A stretch of DNA of 64,000 bases, from contig NZ_CP020892.1 of the NCBI RefSeq assembly GCF_002163625.1, positions 4,216,001 to 4,280,000 of the forward strand, written 5' to 3'. Within the stretch, counting starts at the first letter, position 1. Each line of letters starts with the position of its first letter. This DNA comes from Pseudomonas sp. M30-35. Lineage in GTDB: Bacteria > Pseudomonadota > Gammaproteobacteria > Pseudomonadales > Pseudomonadaceae. A program made the position numbers and the translations under genes. A model generated the notes under the pieces. The model was not told where the DNA came from, made no database searches, and saw nothing but the letters and a program-made list of their open reading frames with translations. Shown in pieces: positions 27,569 to 39,233 of this stretch.

Positions 27569-28756
27569 TCAGGACGCCAGGGGCGTCACTTGCCAACGAC
27601 CATCACGCAACTGCAACTGACGGTCACAGCCAGCCTCATGCGCATCAGCCAAAGATTGCTCTGGCAGAGCCTGTACAACCCGCACACCTTCGCCGCGCAG
27701 CTTTTGTACCGCTTGCCACAGGTAAACATCGTGGTGATCAGGCGCCCAAATACCCGCCGGCGCATCCGCCAACTGCATGTTGCCCAAGCTCACCAGCGTT
27801 TTTAAATCTGTCGAGAAACCAGTAGCCGGGCGGGCGCGACCGAAGTCTGCGCCGATATCGTCATAACGACCACCCTGAGCAATCGACTGACCGACACCCG
27901 GTACGAACGCCGCAAACACGACACCCGTGTGATAGTGATAGCCGCGCAACTCACCAAGATCAAAGTACAACGGCAACTCTGGGTAACGCAGACTCAGTTC
28001 ATCGGCAATTGCCACCAGATCATCCAGCGCCGCATGCACGTCATCCGGCGCCTCAACCAGGCACGCTTGCGCCAGATCAAGCACCTCACGACCACCGCAC
28101 AGCTCAGCCAGTGCGCGCAGCATTTTGCTCAGGTCAGCAGGCAATGCTTCGGTCAGCTCGGCAATTTCATCAATAGCCTTACGCTGCAGAGCATCAAACA
28201 ACTGCTGTTCAACTGCACCAGACAAGCCCGCAGCACGCGCCAGGCCGCGATAGATGCCGACATGACCGAGGTCCATGTGCACATCCGGCACGACAGCCAG
28301 CTCAAGCGTATTGACCAGCAGACTGATCACCTCAACATCACTCGCCGGGCTCGCATCGCCATACAACTCGGCGCCCAACTGAATCGGACTGCGCGAGGTG
28401 GTGAGCGCACGCGGTTGCGCATGCAACACACTACCGGCATAGCACAGGCGGCTAGGCCCTTCGCGGCGTAGCGTATGCGCATCAATGCGTGCAACCTGCG
28501 GCGTAATGTCCGCACGGAAGCCCATTTGCCGACCCGATAAAGGATCGATCACCTTGAACGTCCGCAGATCGAGATCCTGACCCGCGCCCGTTAGCAGCGA
28601 CTCAAGGTATTCGATATGCGGCGTTACTACGAATTCATAACCCCAGCACTGGAACAGATCCAGCACCTGCCGGCGCGCCACTTCAATGCGCGCAGCCTCT
28701 GGAGGCAAAACTTCTTCAATGCCATCTGGCAGCAGCCAGCGGTCTACCGTCGCCAT
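27569..28756 (-). CDS. hisZ: ATP phosphoribosyltransferase regulatory subunit HisZ
   Basis: A 395-residue histidyl-tRNA-synthetase-like protein that, with short-form HisG, makes the first enzyme of histidine synthesis. It begins [21 protein letters not shown] and has class II synthetase-like motifs ([30 protein letters not shown]) but lacks the tRNA-binding anticodon domain. The ATG at 28756 matches the family length; the frame is open 11 codons more. hisG is not in the window. Its position before purA links nucleotide and histidine metabolism in one transcript. Confidence 0.95.
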   Translation of the reverse strand: MATVDRWLLPDGIEEVLPPEAARIEVARRQVLDLFQCWGYEFVVTPHIEYLESLLTGAGQDLDLRTFKVIDPLSGRQMGFRADITPQVARIDAHTLRREGPSRLCYAGSVLHAQPRALTTSRSPIQLGAELYGDASPASDVEVISLLVNTLELAVVPDVHMDLGHVGIYRGLARAAGLSGAVEQQLFDALQRKAIDEIAELTEALPADLSKMLRALAELCGGREVLDLAQACLVEAPDDVHAALDDLVAIADELSLRYPELPLYFDLGELRGYHYHTGVVFAAFVPGVGQSIAQGGRYDDIGADFGRARPATGFSTDLKTLVSLGNMQLADAPAGIWAPDHHDVYLWQAVQKLRGEGVRVVQALPEQSLADAHEAGCDRQLQLRDGRWQVTPLAS

Positions 28757-28793
28757 TTCGCCATTCCCCTCTTGATCCGGGCGGCACAAGCCA

Positions 28794-28979
28794 TCAGTGA
28801 AGCCAATAAAGAAGTGCTGTGCCCAGCAACATGCTGGCCAGCCCCATAAGACGCAGTCCGCGATCTGACAATTGAATTAGCTGCTCGACCGTACCGCGCC
28901 AACGACGCGGATAGAGAAAGGGCAGGATGCCTTCCAGCACCAAGACCAAACAGACTGCAATGCCTAATTCCTGCCACAT
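28794..28979 (-). CDS. DUF2065 (YjeT-like) small membrane protein
   Basis: A 61-residue protein with two hydrophobic segments (residues about 4-20 and 44-60) separated by a basic loop, [20 protein letters not shown]. It matches the DUF2065/YjeT family, which in E. coli also lies between hflC and purA; function unknown. The second ATG (MWQELGIAV) is chosen as start; the first is three codons upstream. It is separated from hflC by a terminator and probably begins the DUF2065-hisZ-purA unit. Confidence 0.85.
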   Translation of the reverse strand: MWQELGIAVCLVLVLEGILPFLYPRRWRGTVEQLIQLSDRGLRLMGLASMLLGTALLYWLH

Positions 28980-28994
28980 GATTCCCACAGACGC

Positions 28995-29018
28995 AAAAAA
29001 GCCGGGATTTTCCCGGCT
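28995..29018 (-). terminator. Intrinsic terminator after hflC
   Basis: On the minus strand stem AGCCGGGA/TCCCGGCT with a three-base loop is followed by six T. It closes the nnr-to-hflC superoperon before DUF2065. Confidence 0.88.
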
Positions 29019-29050
29019 GCCGCATCATACCACGTTTTCTTAAACGGTCA

Positions 29051-29079
29051 CCCCGACAGACGACATGCGTCCGTCGGGG
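29051..29079 (-). repeat. Second hairpin directly after hflC
   Basis: Stem CCCCGAC/GTCGGGG continued after one mismatch by GACG/CGTC, seven bases after the hflC stop and 30 bases before the intrinsic terminator. It may protect the transcript 3' end. Confidence 0.55.
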
Positions 29080-29085
29080 CGAAAG

Positions 29086-29958
29086 TTATGGCTGCGTAGA
29101 TTTTTCCAGATAGCGGAAGAACTCGCTACTTGGATCCAGCACCAACACGTCACGCTTGTCCGCGAAACTCTCACGGTAAGCCTTGAGGCTGCGGTAGAAG
29201 GAGTAAAACTCCTGATCCTGACCGTATGCCTTGGCGTAGATGGCTGCAGCTTTAGCGTCACCCTCACCGCGCAGCTCTTCAGCTTGACGGTAGGCTTCTG
29301 CTAACAATACACGGCGCTGACGATCGGCATCCGCACGGATACCTTCTGCCAACTCTTTACCCTTGGCGCGATGCTCGCGAGCTTCACGCTCACGTTCCGA
29401 GCTCATACGGTCGAACACGCTGCGGTTTACTTCTTTAGGCAAGTCAATGCCCTTAACCCGCACGTCAACAACCTCGATACCCAGCTCGCTCTGTGCCGCT
29501 TTGTTTAGCGATGCAGTCACGTCAGCCATCAACGCATCTCGCTCACCCGACACAGACTCGTGCAGAGTACGCTTACCAAATTGGTCACGCAGGGACGCTT
29601 CAAGACGACGCGACAGACGTTCGTCAGCCGTTTGCTTGATACCGGAAGTCGCGGTGTAGTACCGCTCAGCATCACGCACACGCCACTTGGCATAAGCATC
29701 AACCATCAATGCTTTCTTTTCCAAGGTGAGGAAACGCGAGCTGCTTGCATCCAATGTCATCAAGCGACCATCAAACAGGCGCACCTGGTTAACGTATGGA
29801 ATCTTCACGTGCAGACCAGGCTTCACGTCTGGATTGACGATACGACCGAACTGCAGCAACACCGCACGCTCAGTTTGAGCGACGATATAGAAGCTGTTCC
29901 AAGCGATGATCGCCAGAACCACTGCAACGATCAGGGCAACCAGTGATTTACTACTCAT
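29086..29958 (-). CDS. hflC: FtsH-modulating protein HflC
   Basis: A 290-residue membrane-anchored SPFH/prohibitin-domain protein that, with HflK, surrounds FtsH and restrains its proteolysis. One membrane segment (residues about 5-25), then YIVAQTERAVLLQFGRIV and PGLHVKIPYVNQVRLFDGR (SPFH start), then a charged coiled coil (SSERERE, GDAKAAAIYAKAYGQDQEFY). Its ATG shares one base with the hflK stop (TGATG), so the pair is coupled. Confidence 0.97.
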   Translation of the reverse strand: MSSKSLVALIVAVVLAIIAWNSFYIVAQTERAVLLQFGRIVNPDVKPGLHVKIPYVNQVRLFDGRLMTLDASSSRFLTLEKKALMVDAYAKWRVRDAERYYTATSGIKQTADERLSRRLEASLRDQFGKRTLHESVSGERDALMADVTASLNKAAQSELGIEVVDVRVKGIDLPKEVNRSVFDRMSSEREREAREHRAKGKELAEGIRADADRQRRVLLAEAYRQAEELRGEGDAKAAAIYAKAYGQDQEFYSFYRSLKAYRESFADKRDVLVLDPSSEFFRYLEKSTQP

Positions 29959-31127
29959 CAGCGGCTCTCCCTTGAACGTAGATCGACCGGTTGTGGCGTA
30001 CGCACCGCCCTTGTATCGGCATCACTTGCCGAAGCACTGCCGGAAATTGCACTTGAGCCACTGCCTTTACGGCCATCAATCATTTTATCCAGCGGCAGGT
30101 AAAGCAGGTTGTTCTGCCCCTTGTCGCCAGTGACCAAGACCTTACTGGTGTTGCTCATCAACTCTTGCATGGTGTCGAGATACAAACGCTCGCGGGTAAT
30201 ATCCGGCGCCTTGCGGTACTCACCAACCAGTGCAGTGAAACGATCAGCCTCACCCTCGGCGCGAGAAACCACTTCGTCGCGGTAACCCATCGCATCTTCG
30301 ACCAGGCGCTGGGCCTGACCACGAGCCTCTGGAACCACACCATTGGCATAGGTTTCAGCTTGGTTCTTCTCACGCTGCTCGTCTTCACGAGCACGAATCA
30401 CGTCATCGAACGCTTCTTGAACTTCACGCGGCGCCGCAGCACTTTGCAAGTTCACCTGAGTCACCACGATGCCCGTCTTGTAGTTGTCCATGAAACGCTG
30501 CAAGCGCTCCGTGACCTCACTGGCCAACAGTTCACGACCTTCAGTCAGAACCTGATCCATTTCGGTCGAGCCAACCACATGACGTATCGCGCTATCAGTC
30601 GCTTGCTGCAAACTGGTTTCAGGCGAATCTACGTTAAGTACAAAATCCTGCAAATTGCTGATCTTGTACTGCACGGTCAGTGGTACTTCGATGATGTTTT
30701 CATCTTCGGTCAACATCTGCCCTTGCTTGCTGTATGCACGCTCACGGGTGACGTTTTCCTGAAACTTACGATCAATCGGCGGGAAGTAGATGTTCAGGCC
30801 CGGCCCGACAGTCTCGTAATATTTACCGAAACGCAGAACAACAGCCTGCTCCTGCTCATCGACGACATAGATCGCGCTGTAAAGCCAAAAAGACACGACC
30901 ACCAGAAAGCCAACCAAGAGCATGCCGTAGCCACCCTTGTTGCTGCCACTGCCAGTGTCGCCACTGCCACGTTTCTTACCGCCACCGAACAACCCGTTAA
31001 GGCTTTCCTGTAGCTTGCGGAAGGCCTCGTCGAGATCCGGAGGTCCTTTGCGGTCGCCACCGTTATTACGGCGCCCACCCCACGGATCCTGATTATTCGA
31101 GTTGCCACCCGGCTCATTCCAAGCCAT
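29958..31127 (-). CDS. hflK: FtsH-modulating protein HflK
   Basis: A 389-residue partner of HflC. The N-terminal 60 residues are glycine- and asparagine-rich and hydrophilic (WNEPGGNSNNQDPWGGRR), then a membrane segment (GMLLVGFLVVVSFWLYSAIY), then the SPFH domain with VVDEQEQAVVLRFGKYYETV and a coiled coil. The ATG at 31127 (MAWNEPGG) is the family start; the open frame extends 12 codons. It follows hflX by about 95 bases. Confidence 0.97.
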   Translation of the reverse strand: MAWNEPGGNSNNQDPWGGRRNNGGDRKGPPDLDEAFRKLQESLNGLFGGGKKRGSGDTGSGSNKGGYGMLLVGFLVVVSFWLYSAIYVVDEQEQAVVLRFGKYYETVGPGLNIYFPPIDRKFQENVTRERAYSKQGQMLTEDENIIEVPLTVQYKISNLQDFVLNVDSPETSLQQATDSAIRHVVGSTEMDQVLTEGRELLASEVTERLQRFMDNYKTGIVVTQVNLQSAAAPREVQEAFDDVIRAREDEQREKNQAETYANGVVPEARGQAQRLVEDAMGYRDEVVSRAEGEADRFTALVGEYRKAPDITRERLYLDTMQELMSNTSKVLVTGDKGQNNLLYLPLDKMIDGRKGSGSSAISGSASASDADTRAVRTPQPVDLRSRESR

Positions 31128-31223
31128 AGCGCTCTCCATCTGATAAAGCAAAGACGCACCCACGGCGCGCCAGCCAATGCTACCGAATGCCCAGCCTCAA
31201 CGGCACAACCGCTGACACAGGCT

Positions 31224-32525
31224 TTATTGCAAAGTGTGTTGCTCAATAAACTCTAAGGGCTGCAGACCGGCGCGACTCACCAATCGGTTCAGCTCCACAC
31301 GCGGCAAACGAACTGCCAACAAACTACTGCCATCTTCGCTGTGACCCTCGCTCTGCACGGCGCCTAACTCAAAAAACTGAGCACGCAACCGACCCAGCTT
31401 TTGCGGCAACTGTAATGTGCCGACAAACAGATCATCACTCAAGAGTTCCGCAATTGCCTGCTTAAGTAAAGGTAGACCACGTCCATCGCGTGCCGACAAC
31501 CATACACGTTGTGGCTTGCCATCGGCATTACGTTGAATCTGTGGCTCAACCCCTTCGAGCAGGTCAAGCTTGTTGTAGACCTCAAGAATCGGCAGTTCAT
31601 GCGCGCCAATTTCAGTCAACACCGCCATCACCTGTTCCATCTGCGCCATACGCTCTGGCTCATGCGAATCAATCACATGGAGCAACAAGTCGGAGTTACT
31701 CGACTCTTCAAGGGTCGCACGAAACGCCTCAACCAATTTGTGCGGCAAGTGGCGAATGAAGCCCACCGTATCAGCCAGCACAATGGGCCCAAAGTCATTT
31801 AATTCTAGACGACGCAGAGTTGGGTCAAGCGTTGCGAACAATTGATCAGCTGCGAAGACTTCAGAGTCGGTCAGCGCATTGAACAATGTCGACTTACCGG
31901 CGTTGGTATAACCAACCAAGGAAACCGAAGGGATGTCTGCCCGCTGACGACCACGGCGAGCCTGCTCACGCTGGCTACGGACCTTGTCGAGCTTCTGTTT
32001 AATTTGACGAATACGAACCCGCAATAAGCGGCGGTCGGTTTCGAGCTGCGTCTCACCCGGACCCCGTAAGCCGATACCACCTTTTTGTCGCTCAAGGTGG
32101 GTCCAACCACGGACCAGGCGGGTACTCAAGTGATCAAGCTGGGCAAGTTCGACCTGCAACTTACCCTCGTGAGTACGCGCACGCTGGGCAAAGATGTCGA
32201 GAATCAAACCTGTACGGTCCAATACGCGACACTCAAAGGCACGCTCAAGATTACGTTCCTGACTGGGTGTCAGAACGTGATTAAAGATAACCAAGTCGGC
32301 TTCAACAACCTTAACTTGGTCACGTAACTCTTCAACCTTACCGCTACCGATGAGGTATTTCGCAGTCAGCCGATTACTCGGCACACTGAGAAAGGCCACC
32401 GTGTCAGCACCCGCTGAAATAGCGAGTTCCTGAAACTCTTGCGGATCTTCACTCGCCTCGGAGTTCTGGCCATCCAAATGAACCAGGATGGCCCGTTCAC
32501 CACCTTCATGGCGTTCGAAGAACAA
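31224..32525 (-). CDS. hflX: Ribosome-associated GTPase HflX
   Basis: A 433-residue GTPase that splits stalled or heat-damaged ribosomes. The N-terminal HflX domain (VIFNHVLTPSQERNLERAF, LVRGWTHLERQKGGIGLRG) is followed by a coiled linker and the G domain: G1 VGYTNAGKSTLFN, G3 DTVGFIRHLPHKLVEAF, G4 NKLD. It starts 16 bases after hfq and is likely cotranscribed with it. Confidence 0.97.
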   Translation of the reverse strand: MFFERHEGGERAILVHLDGQNSEASEDPQEFQELAISAGADTVAFLSVPSNRLTAKYLIGSGKVEELRDQVKVVEADLVIFNHVLTPSQERNLERAFECRVLDRTGLILDIFAQRARTHEGKLQVELAQLDHLSTRLVRGWTHLERQKGGIGLRGPGETQLETDRRLLRVRIRQIKQKLDKVRSQREQARRGRQRADIPSVSLVGYTNAGKSTLFNALTDSEVFAADQLFATLDPTLRRLELNDFGPIVLADTVGFIRHLPHKLVEAFRATLEESSNSDLLLHVIDSHEPERMAQMEQVMAVLTEIGAHELPILEVYNKLDLLEGVEPQIQRNADGKPQRVWLSARDGRGLPLLKQAIAELLSDDLFVGTLQLPQKLGRLRAQFFELGAVQSEGHSEDGSSLLAVRLPRVELNRLVSRAGLQPLEFIEQHTLQ

Positions 32526-32540
32526 TACAGCCCCCTAAAA

Positions 32541-32870
<330 letters not shown>

Positions 32871-32898
32871 TCAAGGATAGACGGCTAACGGCATGGTC

Positions 32899-33873
32899 TC
32901 ATTTCAATATGGAGGCCGATGCAAAGTATTTCAAGGCACGTGACGCATTGTCGCAAGCTAAGCTATCCAGCCAGTGCACATCAGGCCAACTGCGCAGCCA
33001 TGTAAACTGCCGTTTGGCCAACTGGCGAGTCGCAATAATCCCCAATTCCTGCATCTTCGAACGACTTACACCGCCGTCGAGGTATTCCCACACTTGGCGG
33101 TAACCTACTGCTCGTATAGACGGTAAACCTGGATGCAAGTCACTTCTTTGACGCAGAAGTTCGACCTCTTCGATGAAGCCTTGTTCAAGCATTATCTGAA
33201 AACGTTGTGAAATTCGTTCGTGGAGCACGCTTCGATCAGCCGGAGCAATGGCCACACAAGCAACATTATAGGGTAAATGCCCAGCAGTCGCCGGGTTAAC
33301 GTCAACATTTTGTTGCGCCTGACGCTGACGATGTTCAGTCATGCTCAACCCACTGACTTTATAGACCTCAAGAGCCCGAGTTAAGCGCTGAGGATCGTTA
33401 GGATGTATACGCGCGGCAGACTCCGGGTCAACTGCAGCCAATTCCTGATGCAACACAGCCCAACCTTCGGCTAGGGCCCGCGCTTCGATCTCTGCACGTA
33501 CCTGAGCATCAGCACCCGGCATATCAGCCAGGCCTTCCTGCAATGCCTTGTAGTAGAGCATGGTGCCGCCAACCAGCAATGGAATCCGGCCTCTGGCGGT
33601 TATTTCAGCCATTTCAGCCAATGCATCAGTGCGAAACTCCGCCGCCGAATAGCTTTGCGCCGGGTCGCGAATATCAATCAGGCGGTGCGGGTACTCAGCC
33701 AGCGTGGCTTTGTCAGGCTTGGCCGTGCCGATATCCATGCCGGTGTAGATCAACGCCGAGTCGACACTTATCAGATCGCAAGGCAGCGCCCGCGCCAGCT
33801 CCAGGGCCAAATCGGTCTTACCGGCAGCCGTAGGCCCCATCAGGAATATTGCTGGCGGCAGACGCTCAGACAT
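32899..33873 (-). CDS. miaA: tRNA dimethylallyltransferase
   Basis: A 324-residue enzyme adding the isopentenyl group to A37 of tRNAs reading UNN codons. P-loop [16 protein letters not shown], the substrate-binding [16 protein letters not shown], and [13 protein letters not shown] are visible, with the basic C-terminal [14 protein letters not shown] typical of the family. It lies between mutL and hfq as in enterobacteria. Confidence 0.97.
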   Translation of the reverse strand: MSERLPPAIFLMGPTAAGKTDLALELARALPCDLISVDSALIYTGMDIGTAKPDKATLAEYPHRLIDIRDPAQSYSAAEFRTDALAEMAEITARGRIPLLVGGTMLYYKALQEGLADMPGADAQVRAEIEARALAEGWAVLHQELAAVDPESAARIHPNDPQRLTRALEVYKVSGLSMTEHRQRQAQQNVDVNPATAGHLPYNVACVAIAPADRSVLHERISQRFQIMLEQGFIEEVELLRQRSDLHPGLPSIRAVGYRQVWEYLDGGVSRSKMQELGIIATRQLAKRQFTWLRSWPDVHWLDSLACDNASRALKYFASASILK

Positions 33874-33912
33874 TGGTTACATCTCTTGATAACAGCGAGG
33901 CTGCGCGAACAA

Positions 33913-35784
33913 TCAACGTCCGCGCAGGAATAATTTGTCCAGATCGTCCATACCAAGCTGCGTCCATGTCGGACGACCATGGTTGCATTGACCACTACGC
34001 TCGGTGTGTTCCATATCACGCAGCAACGCATTCATCTCAGGCAGCGTCAGGCGTCGATTAGCCCGCACCGAGCCATGACAAGCCATGGTGCCGAGCAATT
34101 CGTTGATATGCGCCTGAACGCGATCACTGGTGCCGTATTCGAGCAGATCAGTGAGCACATCCTGCACCAGTCGTGTGGCCTCGGCCTGTTTGAGCAGTGC
34201 CGGAATTTGACGGATAGCCAAGGTTTCCGGCCCTAAGCGCTGCAATTCAAAGCCAAGCGTCTGAAACAGCGCCGCATGCTCTTCAGCGCTATCCGCTTCA
34301 CGCTGACTCACTGCAATCGACTCAGGCACCAACAGTGGCTGACCGCGCAAACCTTCGCTGGCCATCGCCACTTTGAGACGCTCATAAGTAATCCGCTCGT
34401 GCGCAGCGTGCATATCAACCAGAACCATGCCCTGCACGTTTTCAGCAAGAATATAGACACCTTTGAGCTGCGCGATCGCATAGCCCAGCGGCGGCACATC
34501 ACCTTGCTCTTGCGGCAAGCCAACAGGCGCTGGAGCTGGCGACATCGGCGTAAAATACTCGCGGTATGCGCCTTGGGCTTCAGCGGCAGGCAAAGCGCCA
34601 CGCCCGCCTTGAAAACCTGCACCTGGCGAGCGCCAAACCGATTCAGCTTGTGGGCGTTCAAGCACATTGGCCGCCAGCCCCATCTCGCCTTGCGGACCAA
34701 ACTCACCAGCAGCCTGGCCCGTCGGACGCACCATGGTATTAACCGATGCAGGCGCTGCTAGCTGATCTTCTGGGCGTACATCACCGAGCGCGCGATGCAA
34801 GGTGCCATAAAGAAAGTCATGGACCATGCGCCCATCACGGAAACGCACTTCGTGTTTAGTGGGGTGCACGTTGACATCAACCACGCCCGGATCGATTTCA
34901 AGAAACAGGACAAAGGTCGGATGGCGCCCATTGAACAGCACATCGCGATAAGCCTGGCGCACAGCATGAGCGACTAATTTGTCGCGAACCATGCGCCCAT
35001 TGACATAGAAGTACTGCAGATCAGCTTGGCTGCGCGAAAAGGTCGGCAAGCCAACCCAACCCCATAACCGCAGGCCGTTGCGCTCGATCTCAATTGGCAA
35101 GGCTTGCTCAAGAAAGCCGTTACTGCACACTGACGAAACACGCCGAGCCCGACTGGCATCGTCATGCGCCTCGTGCAGCGAAAGAATGGTCTTGCCGTTG
35201 TGGCGCAGTTGAAAGCCAACATCAAACCGCGCCAACGCCAAACGCTTGATCACTTCTTGCAGATGATCAAATTCGGTCTTCTCAGCACGCAAAAACTTAC
35301 GCCGCGCGGGCGTATTGAAAAATAAATCGCGGACTTCGACCGAGGTTCCAACTGGGTGCGCAGCAGGCTGTACCCGAGGCTGCATATCGCGACCCTCGGT
35401 TTCGACTTGCCACCCTTGATCGGCGTCGGCGGTGCGTGACGTCAAGGTCAGCCGCGAAACCGAACTGATCGATGCCAATGCCTCACCGCGAAAGCCGAGA
35501 CTCAGCACTTGCTCAAGATCTTCAAGCTCACGAATTTTGCTGGTGGCGTGACGAGCGAGCGCTAAAGGCAGGTCGTCAGCGGAGATGCCACCGCCATCAT
35601 CGCGTACCCGCAACAGCTTGACGCCGCCTTGTTCAACATCCACTTCAATGCGCTTGGCACCGGAATCCAAGCTGTTCTCTAGTAATTCCTTGATGACCGA
35701 GGCGGGCCGCTCTACGACCTCGCCAGCGGCAATCTGGTTAGCCAGCCGCGGGCTAAGCAGCTGGATTCTTGCAGCATCAGTCAT
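33913..35784 (-). CDS. mutL: DNA mismatch repair protein MutL
   Basis: A 623-residue GHKL ATPase linking MutS to downstream repair. N-terminal motifs: [37 protein letters not shown] and [13 protein letters not shown]. The C-terminal domain has [13 protein letters not shown], which fits the endonuclease pattern DQHA(x)2E(x)4E apart from Met for Gln, and [12 protein letters not shown], so this MutL probably has nicking activity, unlike that of E. coli. The linker (about 340-430) is low in conservation. The start overlaps the amiB stop by four bases. Confidence 0.97.
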   Translation of the reverse strand: MTDAARIQLLSPRLANQIAAGEVVERPASVIKELLENSLDSGAKRIEVDVEQGGVKLLRVRDDGGGISADDLPLALARHATSKIRELEDLEQVLSLGFRGEALASISSVSRLTLTSRTADADQGWQVETEGRDMQPRVQPAAHPVGTSVEVRDLFFNTPARRKFLRAEKTEFDHLQEVIKRLALARFDVGFQLRHNGKTILSLHEAHDDASRARRVSSVCSNGFLEQALPIEIERNGLRLWGWVGLPTFSRSQADLQYFYVNGRMVRDKLVAHAVRQAYRDVLFNGRHPTFVLFLEIDPGVVDVNVHPTKHEVRFRDGRMVHDFLYGTLHRALGDVRPEDQLAAPASVNTMVRPTGQAAGEFGPQGEMGLAANVLERPQAESVWRSPGAGFQGGRGALPAAEAQGAYREYFTPMSPAPAPVGLPQEQGDVPPLGYAIAQLKGVYILAENVQGMVLVDMHAAHERITYERLKVAMASEGLRGQPLLVPESIAVSQREADSAEEHAALFQTLGFELQRLGPETLAIRQIPALLKQAEATRLVQDVLTDLLEYGTSDRVQAHINELLGTMACHGSVRANRRLTLPEMNALLRDMEHTERSGQCNHGRPTWTQLGMDDLDKLFLRGR

Positions 35785-37223
35785 GGTTGTGCAGCCAATG
35801 AGGTAGCGGGAATGTTCAGAACCTGGCCAATTTTCACCACGTTTGAAGTCATTGCGTTGGCACGTTTGATCGATGCCATGCTGACCTGATAGCGCGCGGC
35901 GATCAGCGCCAGACTATCCCCGGAGCTCACTCGATGCTCACGCGGCCCTTGGGCGATCTTGCCGGAGTCACGCATCCACGCGATATAGGTGCCAGGCGGA
36001 GGATTCTGCTCAAAAAACTGCTTTACCCCGGTCATGATCGAGCGCGCCAGTGTCCGCTGGTGACTCGAGGTTACCAGCTTGTTTGACTCATTCAGATTTG
36101 AAATAAAGCCCGTTTCTACCAGGATCGACGGAATATCTGGCGACTTCAGCACCATGAAGCCAGCTTGTTCAACCCGGCGCTTGTGCAGCGGCGTCACTTG
36201 ACCAATGTTGCCCAGCACCTTCTGACCGACATTCAGGCTCGAAGACAACGATGCGGTCATCGACAGATCGAGCAACACCCCCGCCAACATTCGATCTTTA
36301 TCGTCGAGGCTGACGTTACCCGCACCACCGATCAAGTCAGACTGGTTTTCCGAGTCTGCCAGCCAGCGTGCGGTTTCAGAGGTTGCGCCGCGATCAGACA
36401 AGGCATACACCGATGCACCGAACGCTGCACGCGAGGGCGCGGCGTCTGCGTGAATCGAAACGAACAGATCCGCACCCTTCTTGCGGGCGATCTCGGTACG
36501 TTTACGCAATGGAATAAAGTAGTCGCCGGTACGTACCAGCTCGCCACGATAGCCTTTCTCGGCATTGACTTGGCGCTGTAACTCTTTGGCGATGGCCAAG
36601 GTGACGTTCTTCTCCACGCGCCCTTTCACCGGCGACAGCGCCCCTGGGTCTTCGCCGCCGTGTCCGGCATCAATCGCGATAACGATTTCGCGCTTACCAT
36701 TGGGCACCGGGGTCAACTTCGGCCGGGTCTGGGTCGGAGTAACCAGCACCGGCGCTGAAGGGGTTACCGTGGTTGGCGGTAAATTAGGCGTGCTATCAGC
36801 GCCTTTATCGTACAAATCAACGACTAAACGATCGCCGTATTGTTGATTAGGGGCCAAGGTGAAACTTTTAGGTGTGACCATGTCTTTAAGGTCAATCACC
36901 ACGCGCAAATCATCTGCAGTGCGCTGCGCCGAACGCACGCCTGTAATGGGGGTGTTGCTCAAAGCAAGCTTATCAAGCGAGGTCGCCAGCTTAGCGCCAC
37001 TGATGTCGATCACGATGCGGTTAGGTGCAGCCAACGTAAATACGCTGTGCTTCACCGGGCCTGATAAATCAAAGACCAAACGGGTATTGTCCGGTGCTCG
37101 CCACAAGCGAACGCCGCGTACATCCGAGGCAGCAAATACCTCTGACGCAAAAGCCGCCAGTACGACCCCTACCAAAACTAAACGCGCGCTTATGCGCATA
37201 CCCGACCCCATTATTTTATTCAT
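35781..37223 (-). CDS. amiB: N-acetylmuramoyl-L-alanine amidase AmiB
   Basis: A 480-residue periplasmic zinc amidase that splits septal peptidoglycan. Order: signal peptide (core [17 protein letters not shown]), AMIN domain ([18 protein letters not shown]), proline-rich linker, amidase_3 domain with zinc ligands in [17 protein letters not shown] and [11 protein letters not shown] and catalytic glutamate in [11 protein letters not shown], and a C-terminal LysM ([17 protein letters not shown]). The start at 37223 overlaps the tsaE stop as ATGA; the ATG at 37199, closer to the hydrophobic core, is an alternative. Confidence 0.95.
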   Translation of the reverse strand: MNKIMGSGMRISARLVLVGVVLAAFASEVFAASDVRGVRLWRAPDNTRLVFDLSGPVKHSVFTLAAPNRIVIDISGAKLATSLDKLALSNTPITGVRSAQRTADDLRVVIDLKDMVTPKSFTLAPNQQYGDRLVVDLYDKGADSTPNLPPTTVTPSAPVLVTPTQTRPKLTPVPNGKREIVIAIDAGHGGEDPGALSPVKGRVEKNVTLAIAKELQRQVNAEKGYRGELVRTGDYFIPLRKRTEIARKKGADLFVSIHADAAPSRAAFGASVYALSDRGATSETARWLADSENQSDLIGGAGNVSLDDKDRMLAGVLLDLSMTASLSSSLNVGQKVLGNIGQVTPLHKRRVEQAGFMVLKSPDIPSILVETGFISNLNESNKLVTSSHQRTLARSIMTGVKQFFEQNPPPGTYIAWMRDSGKIAQGPREHRVSSGDSLALIAARYQVSMASIKRANAMTSNVVKIGQVLNIPATSLAAQP

Positions 37224-37687
37224 CTCCCAATGGCCAAATTGGCACACCAGGCAGTACCGCGCGAGCTATGCGCTTGAAAACGCAGCAACCGCCCTGCTCC
37301 CTGCACGCTAATGGTAATGTCCATGTCCGCCTTTGGCAAAACGCCTGTACCGCGCTCCGGCCACTCAACCAAGCACAATGCATCGCCATCGAAGTAATCG
37401 CGAATACCTAAAAACTCTAGCTCTTCCGGGTCGACCAGGCGATACAGGTCGAAGTGATAAACCCGAATATTGTCTAACTCATACGGCTCAACCAAGGTGA
37501 AGGTGGGACTTTTAACCGCACCCACATGGCCAAAACCACGGATTATCCCGCGCGAAAACGTGGTTTTACCGGCCCCGAGATCACCGTGCAAATAGATTAT
37601 CCCAGCACCAGCCGTAATACCGGCAATGCGCCCACCCAGCTCGACCATGGCCTGCTCATCCGCTGCGTATAGCTCTAAATCAGACAA
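37220..37687 (-). CDS. tsaE: tRNA threonylcarbamoyladenosine biosynthesis ATPase TsaE
   Basis: A 155-residue P-loop ATPase needed with TsaB and TsaD for t6A37 of tRNA. Walker [17 protein letters not shown], then [15 protein letters not shown] and [19 protein letters not shown] are diagnostic. The start is a TTG at 37687 because AGGAG lies seven bases upstream and the product then begins at the usual position ([13 protein letters not shown]); upstream ATGs inside nnr would add 15 unsupported residues. It overlaps nnr by eight bases and amiB by four. Confidence 0.94.
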   Translation of the reverse strand: MSDLELYAADEQAMVELGGRIAGITAGAGIIYLHGDLGAGKTTFSRGIIRGFGHVGAVKSPTFTLVEPYELDNIRVYHFDLYRLVDPEELEFLGIRDYFDGDALCLVEWPERGTGVLPKADMDITISVQGAGRLLRFQAHSSRGTAWCANLAIGR

Positions 37688-39173
37688 CAGACTGCTCCTG
37701 TAATAACTGACGAATGGCATCACACAAATCACTGGCCGCCAATCCCACCCCTTTGACGGCTAAACGCTCACCGGCGCATGCATGCAACCAAACCGCCAAA
37801 CTTGCCGCCGCAAAGGGTACCAAGCCTTGCGCCAGCAGCGCACCGATGAGTCCGGCCAATACATCACCTAGCCCCGCACCCGCCATCACCGGATGGCCAC
37901 GATCACATAGGTGCAATTGTCCGTCAGGATCAGCAATCAGACTACCCGCACCTTTCAACACACAAACCGTACCAAACCGCTTGGCCAGCTCCAGCGCTGC
38001 TGCGGGTCGATCAGCCTGCACCTGAGCAGTACTCAAGCCGAGCAAGCGTGCAGCTTCGCCCGGGTGCGGGGTAATTACACAGTTTGCTGGCAGTGAGACA
38101 CAACCAGTGGCCAACAGGTTCAGCGCATCAGCATCCCAAACCTGCGGCGCCTGGTTAATCGCGGCAGCGGATAACAGGCTGCGCCCCCATGCGCCCTGCC
38201 CCAAACCCGGACCTACCACCCAAACCGACGCGGCCTCACCCAGCGCCAGCAGTTGGTTGGCTGAGGCCACAGCAGCAGCCATCACTTCTGGAATCCGTAC
38301 ATGCGCAGCACTCACATGCGCGCTGCGGGTTGCCAGGGAAACCATGCCCGCGCCGCCACGCAGCGCACTTTGCGCGGCCAGCAATGCGGCGCCCGCAAAA
38401 CCCAGCTCCCCCCCCACCACCAGCACATGGCCCAACTGGCCTTTGTGCACAGTCGGCTGACGCGCAGCCAACTGCGGCAAACTCCCCTTAGCCAGCCGGT
38501 GCGCTGTGGCAGCCTGAGCCGCAACGACCGCTGGATCCGCCTGTAAGTCAGTGAATTGCAGGCACCCAACATATTCAGCGGCTTGCCCAGTAAACAAACC
38601 TATCTTCAAACCAATCACGCTAACGGTGATATCGGCACGCACGGCGCAGCCAAGGACTTGACCGGTATCGGCGCTCAGACCAGAAGGAATATCCACAGCC
38701 AACACCGGCAAGCCACTGGCGTTAAGCCGCTCAATGACGGCGCAATAAGGCGCTCGCACTTGACCTTTCAAGCCTGTGCCGAGCATTGCATCGACCACCA
38801 CGCCATCGAGAAGTGCCCGCTCAGACCATGGCTCAATCAGCACCCCAGCCGCCTGCGCTTGCTTGAATGCCAGCAGCGCATCACCTGCAAGCGCACTCGG
38901 CTCGCCAACTGCAAGCACTTTGACCTGCCAACCCGCGCGCAATGCCAGCTCGGCAATCAAGTAGCCGTCGCCAGCATTGTTGCCTTTTCCGGCCAGTACG
39001 GTCAGTTCACTGGCATTGCCCCAACGCTGGCGCAATGCGCGCCAAATAGCATGCGCAGCAAGGCTCATCAGCTCAAAACCGGAGGTGCCTGCGGCGATCA
39101 AACTGGCGTCAAGCTGCCTCACCTGAGCACTGCTATAAAGGGCTAGAGGAAAATTGTCTGCAGAATCCGGCAT
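37680..39173 (-). CDS. nnr: Bifunctional NAD(P)HX epimerase/dehydratase
   Basis: A 497-residue repair enzyme restoring hydrated NAD(P)H. The N-terminal epimerase domain (YjeF_N) has [20 protein letters not shown] and [15 protein letters not shown]; the C-terminal ADP-dependent dehydratase (ribokinase-like) has [45 protein letters not shown] and [20 protein letters not shown]. It is the first gene of the superoperon, with a TATAAT -10 box shortly upstream, and is divergent from queG. Confidence 0.96.
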   Translation of the reverse strand: MPDSADNFPLALYSSAQVRQLDASLIAAGTSGFELMSLAAHAIWRALRQRWGNASELTVLAGKGNNAGDGYLIAELALRAGWQVKVLAVGEPSALAGDALLAFKQAQAAGVLIEPWSERALLDGVVVDAMLGTGLKGQVRAPYCAVIERLNASGLPVLAVDIPSGLSADTGQVLGCAVRADITVSVIGLKIGLFTGQAAEYVGCLQFTDLQADPAVVAAQAATAHRLAKGSLPQLAARQPTVHKGQLGHVLVVGGELGFAGAALLAAQSALRGGAGMVSLATRSAHVSAAHVRIPEVMAAAVASANQLLALGEAASVWVVGPGLGQGAWGRSLLSAAAINQAPQVWDADALNLLATGCVSLPANCVITPHPGEAARLLGLSTAQVQADRPAAALELAKRFGTVCVLKGAGSLIADPDGQLHLCDRGHPVMAGAGLGDVLAGLIGALLAQGLVPFAAASLAVWLHACAGERLAVKGVGLAASDLCDAIRQLLQEQSVV

Positions 39174-39197
39174 GCGAGTACTCCGTTGTCTGGCAGA

Positions 39198-39203
39198 ATT
39201 ATA
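39198..39203 (-). promoter_or_regulatory. -10 box of the nnr superoperon
   Basis: A perfect TATAAT on the minus strand, 24 bases before the nnr ATG, in the 60-base space shared with queG. The -35 region is poor, so the promoter may need an activator or be weak. Confidence 0.4.
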
Positions 39204-39233
39204 CGCATCTCATCTATTGGTTTGCCGCTGAAC

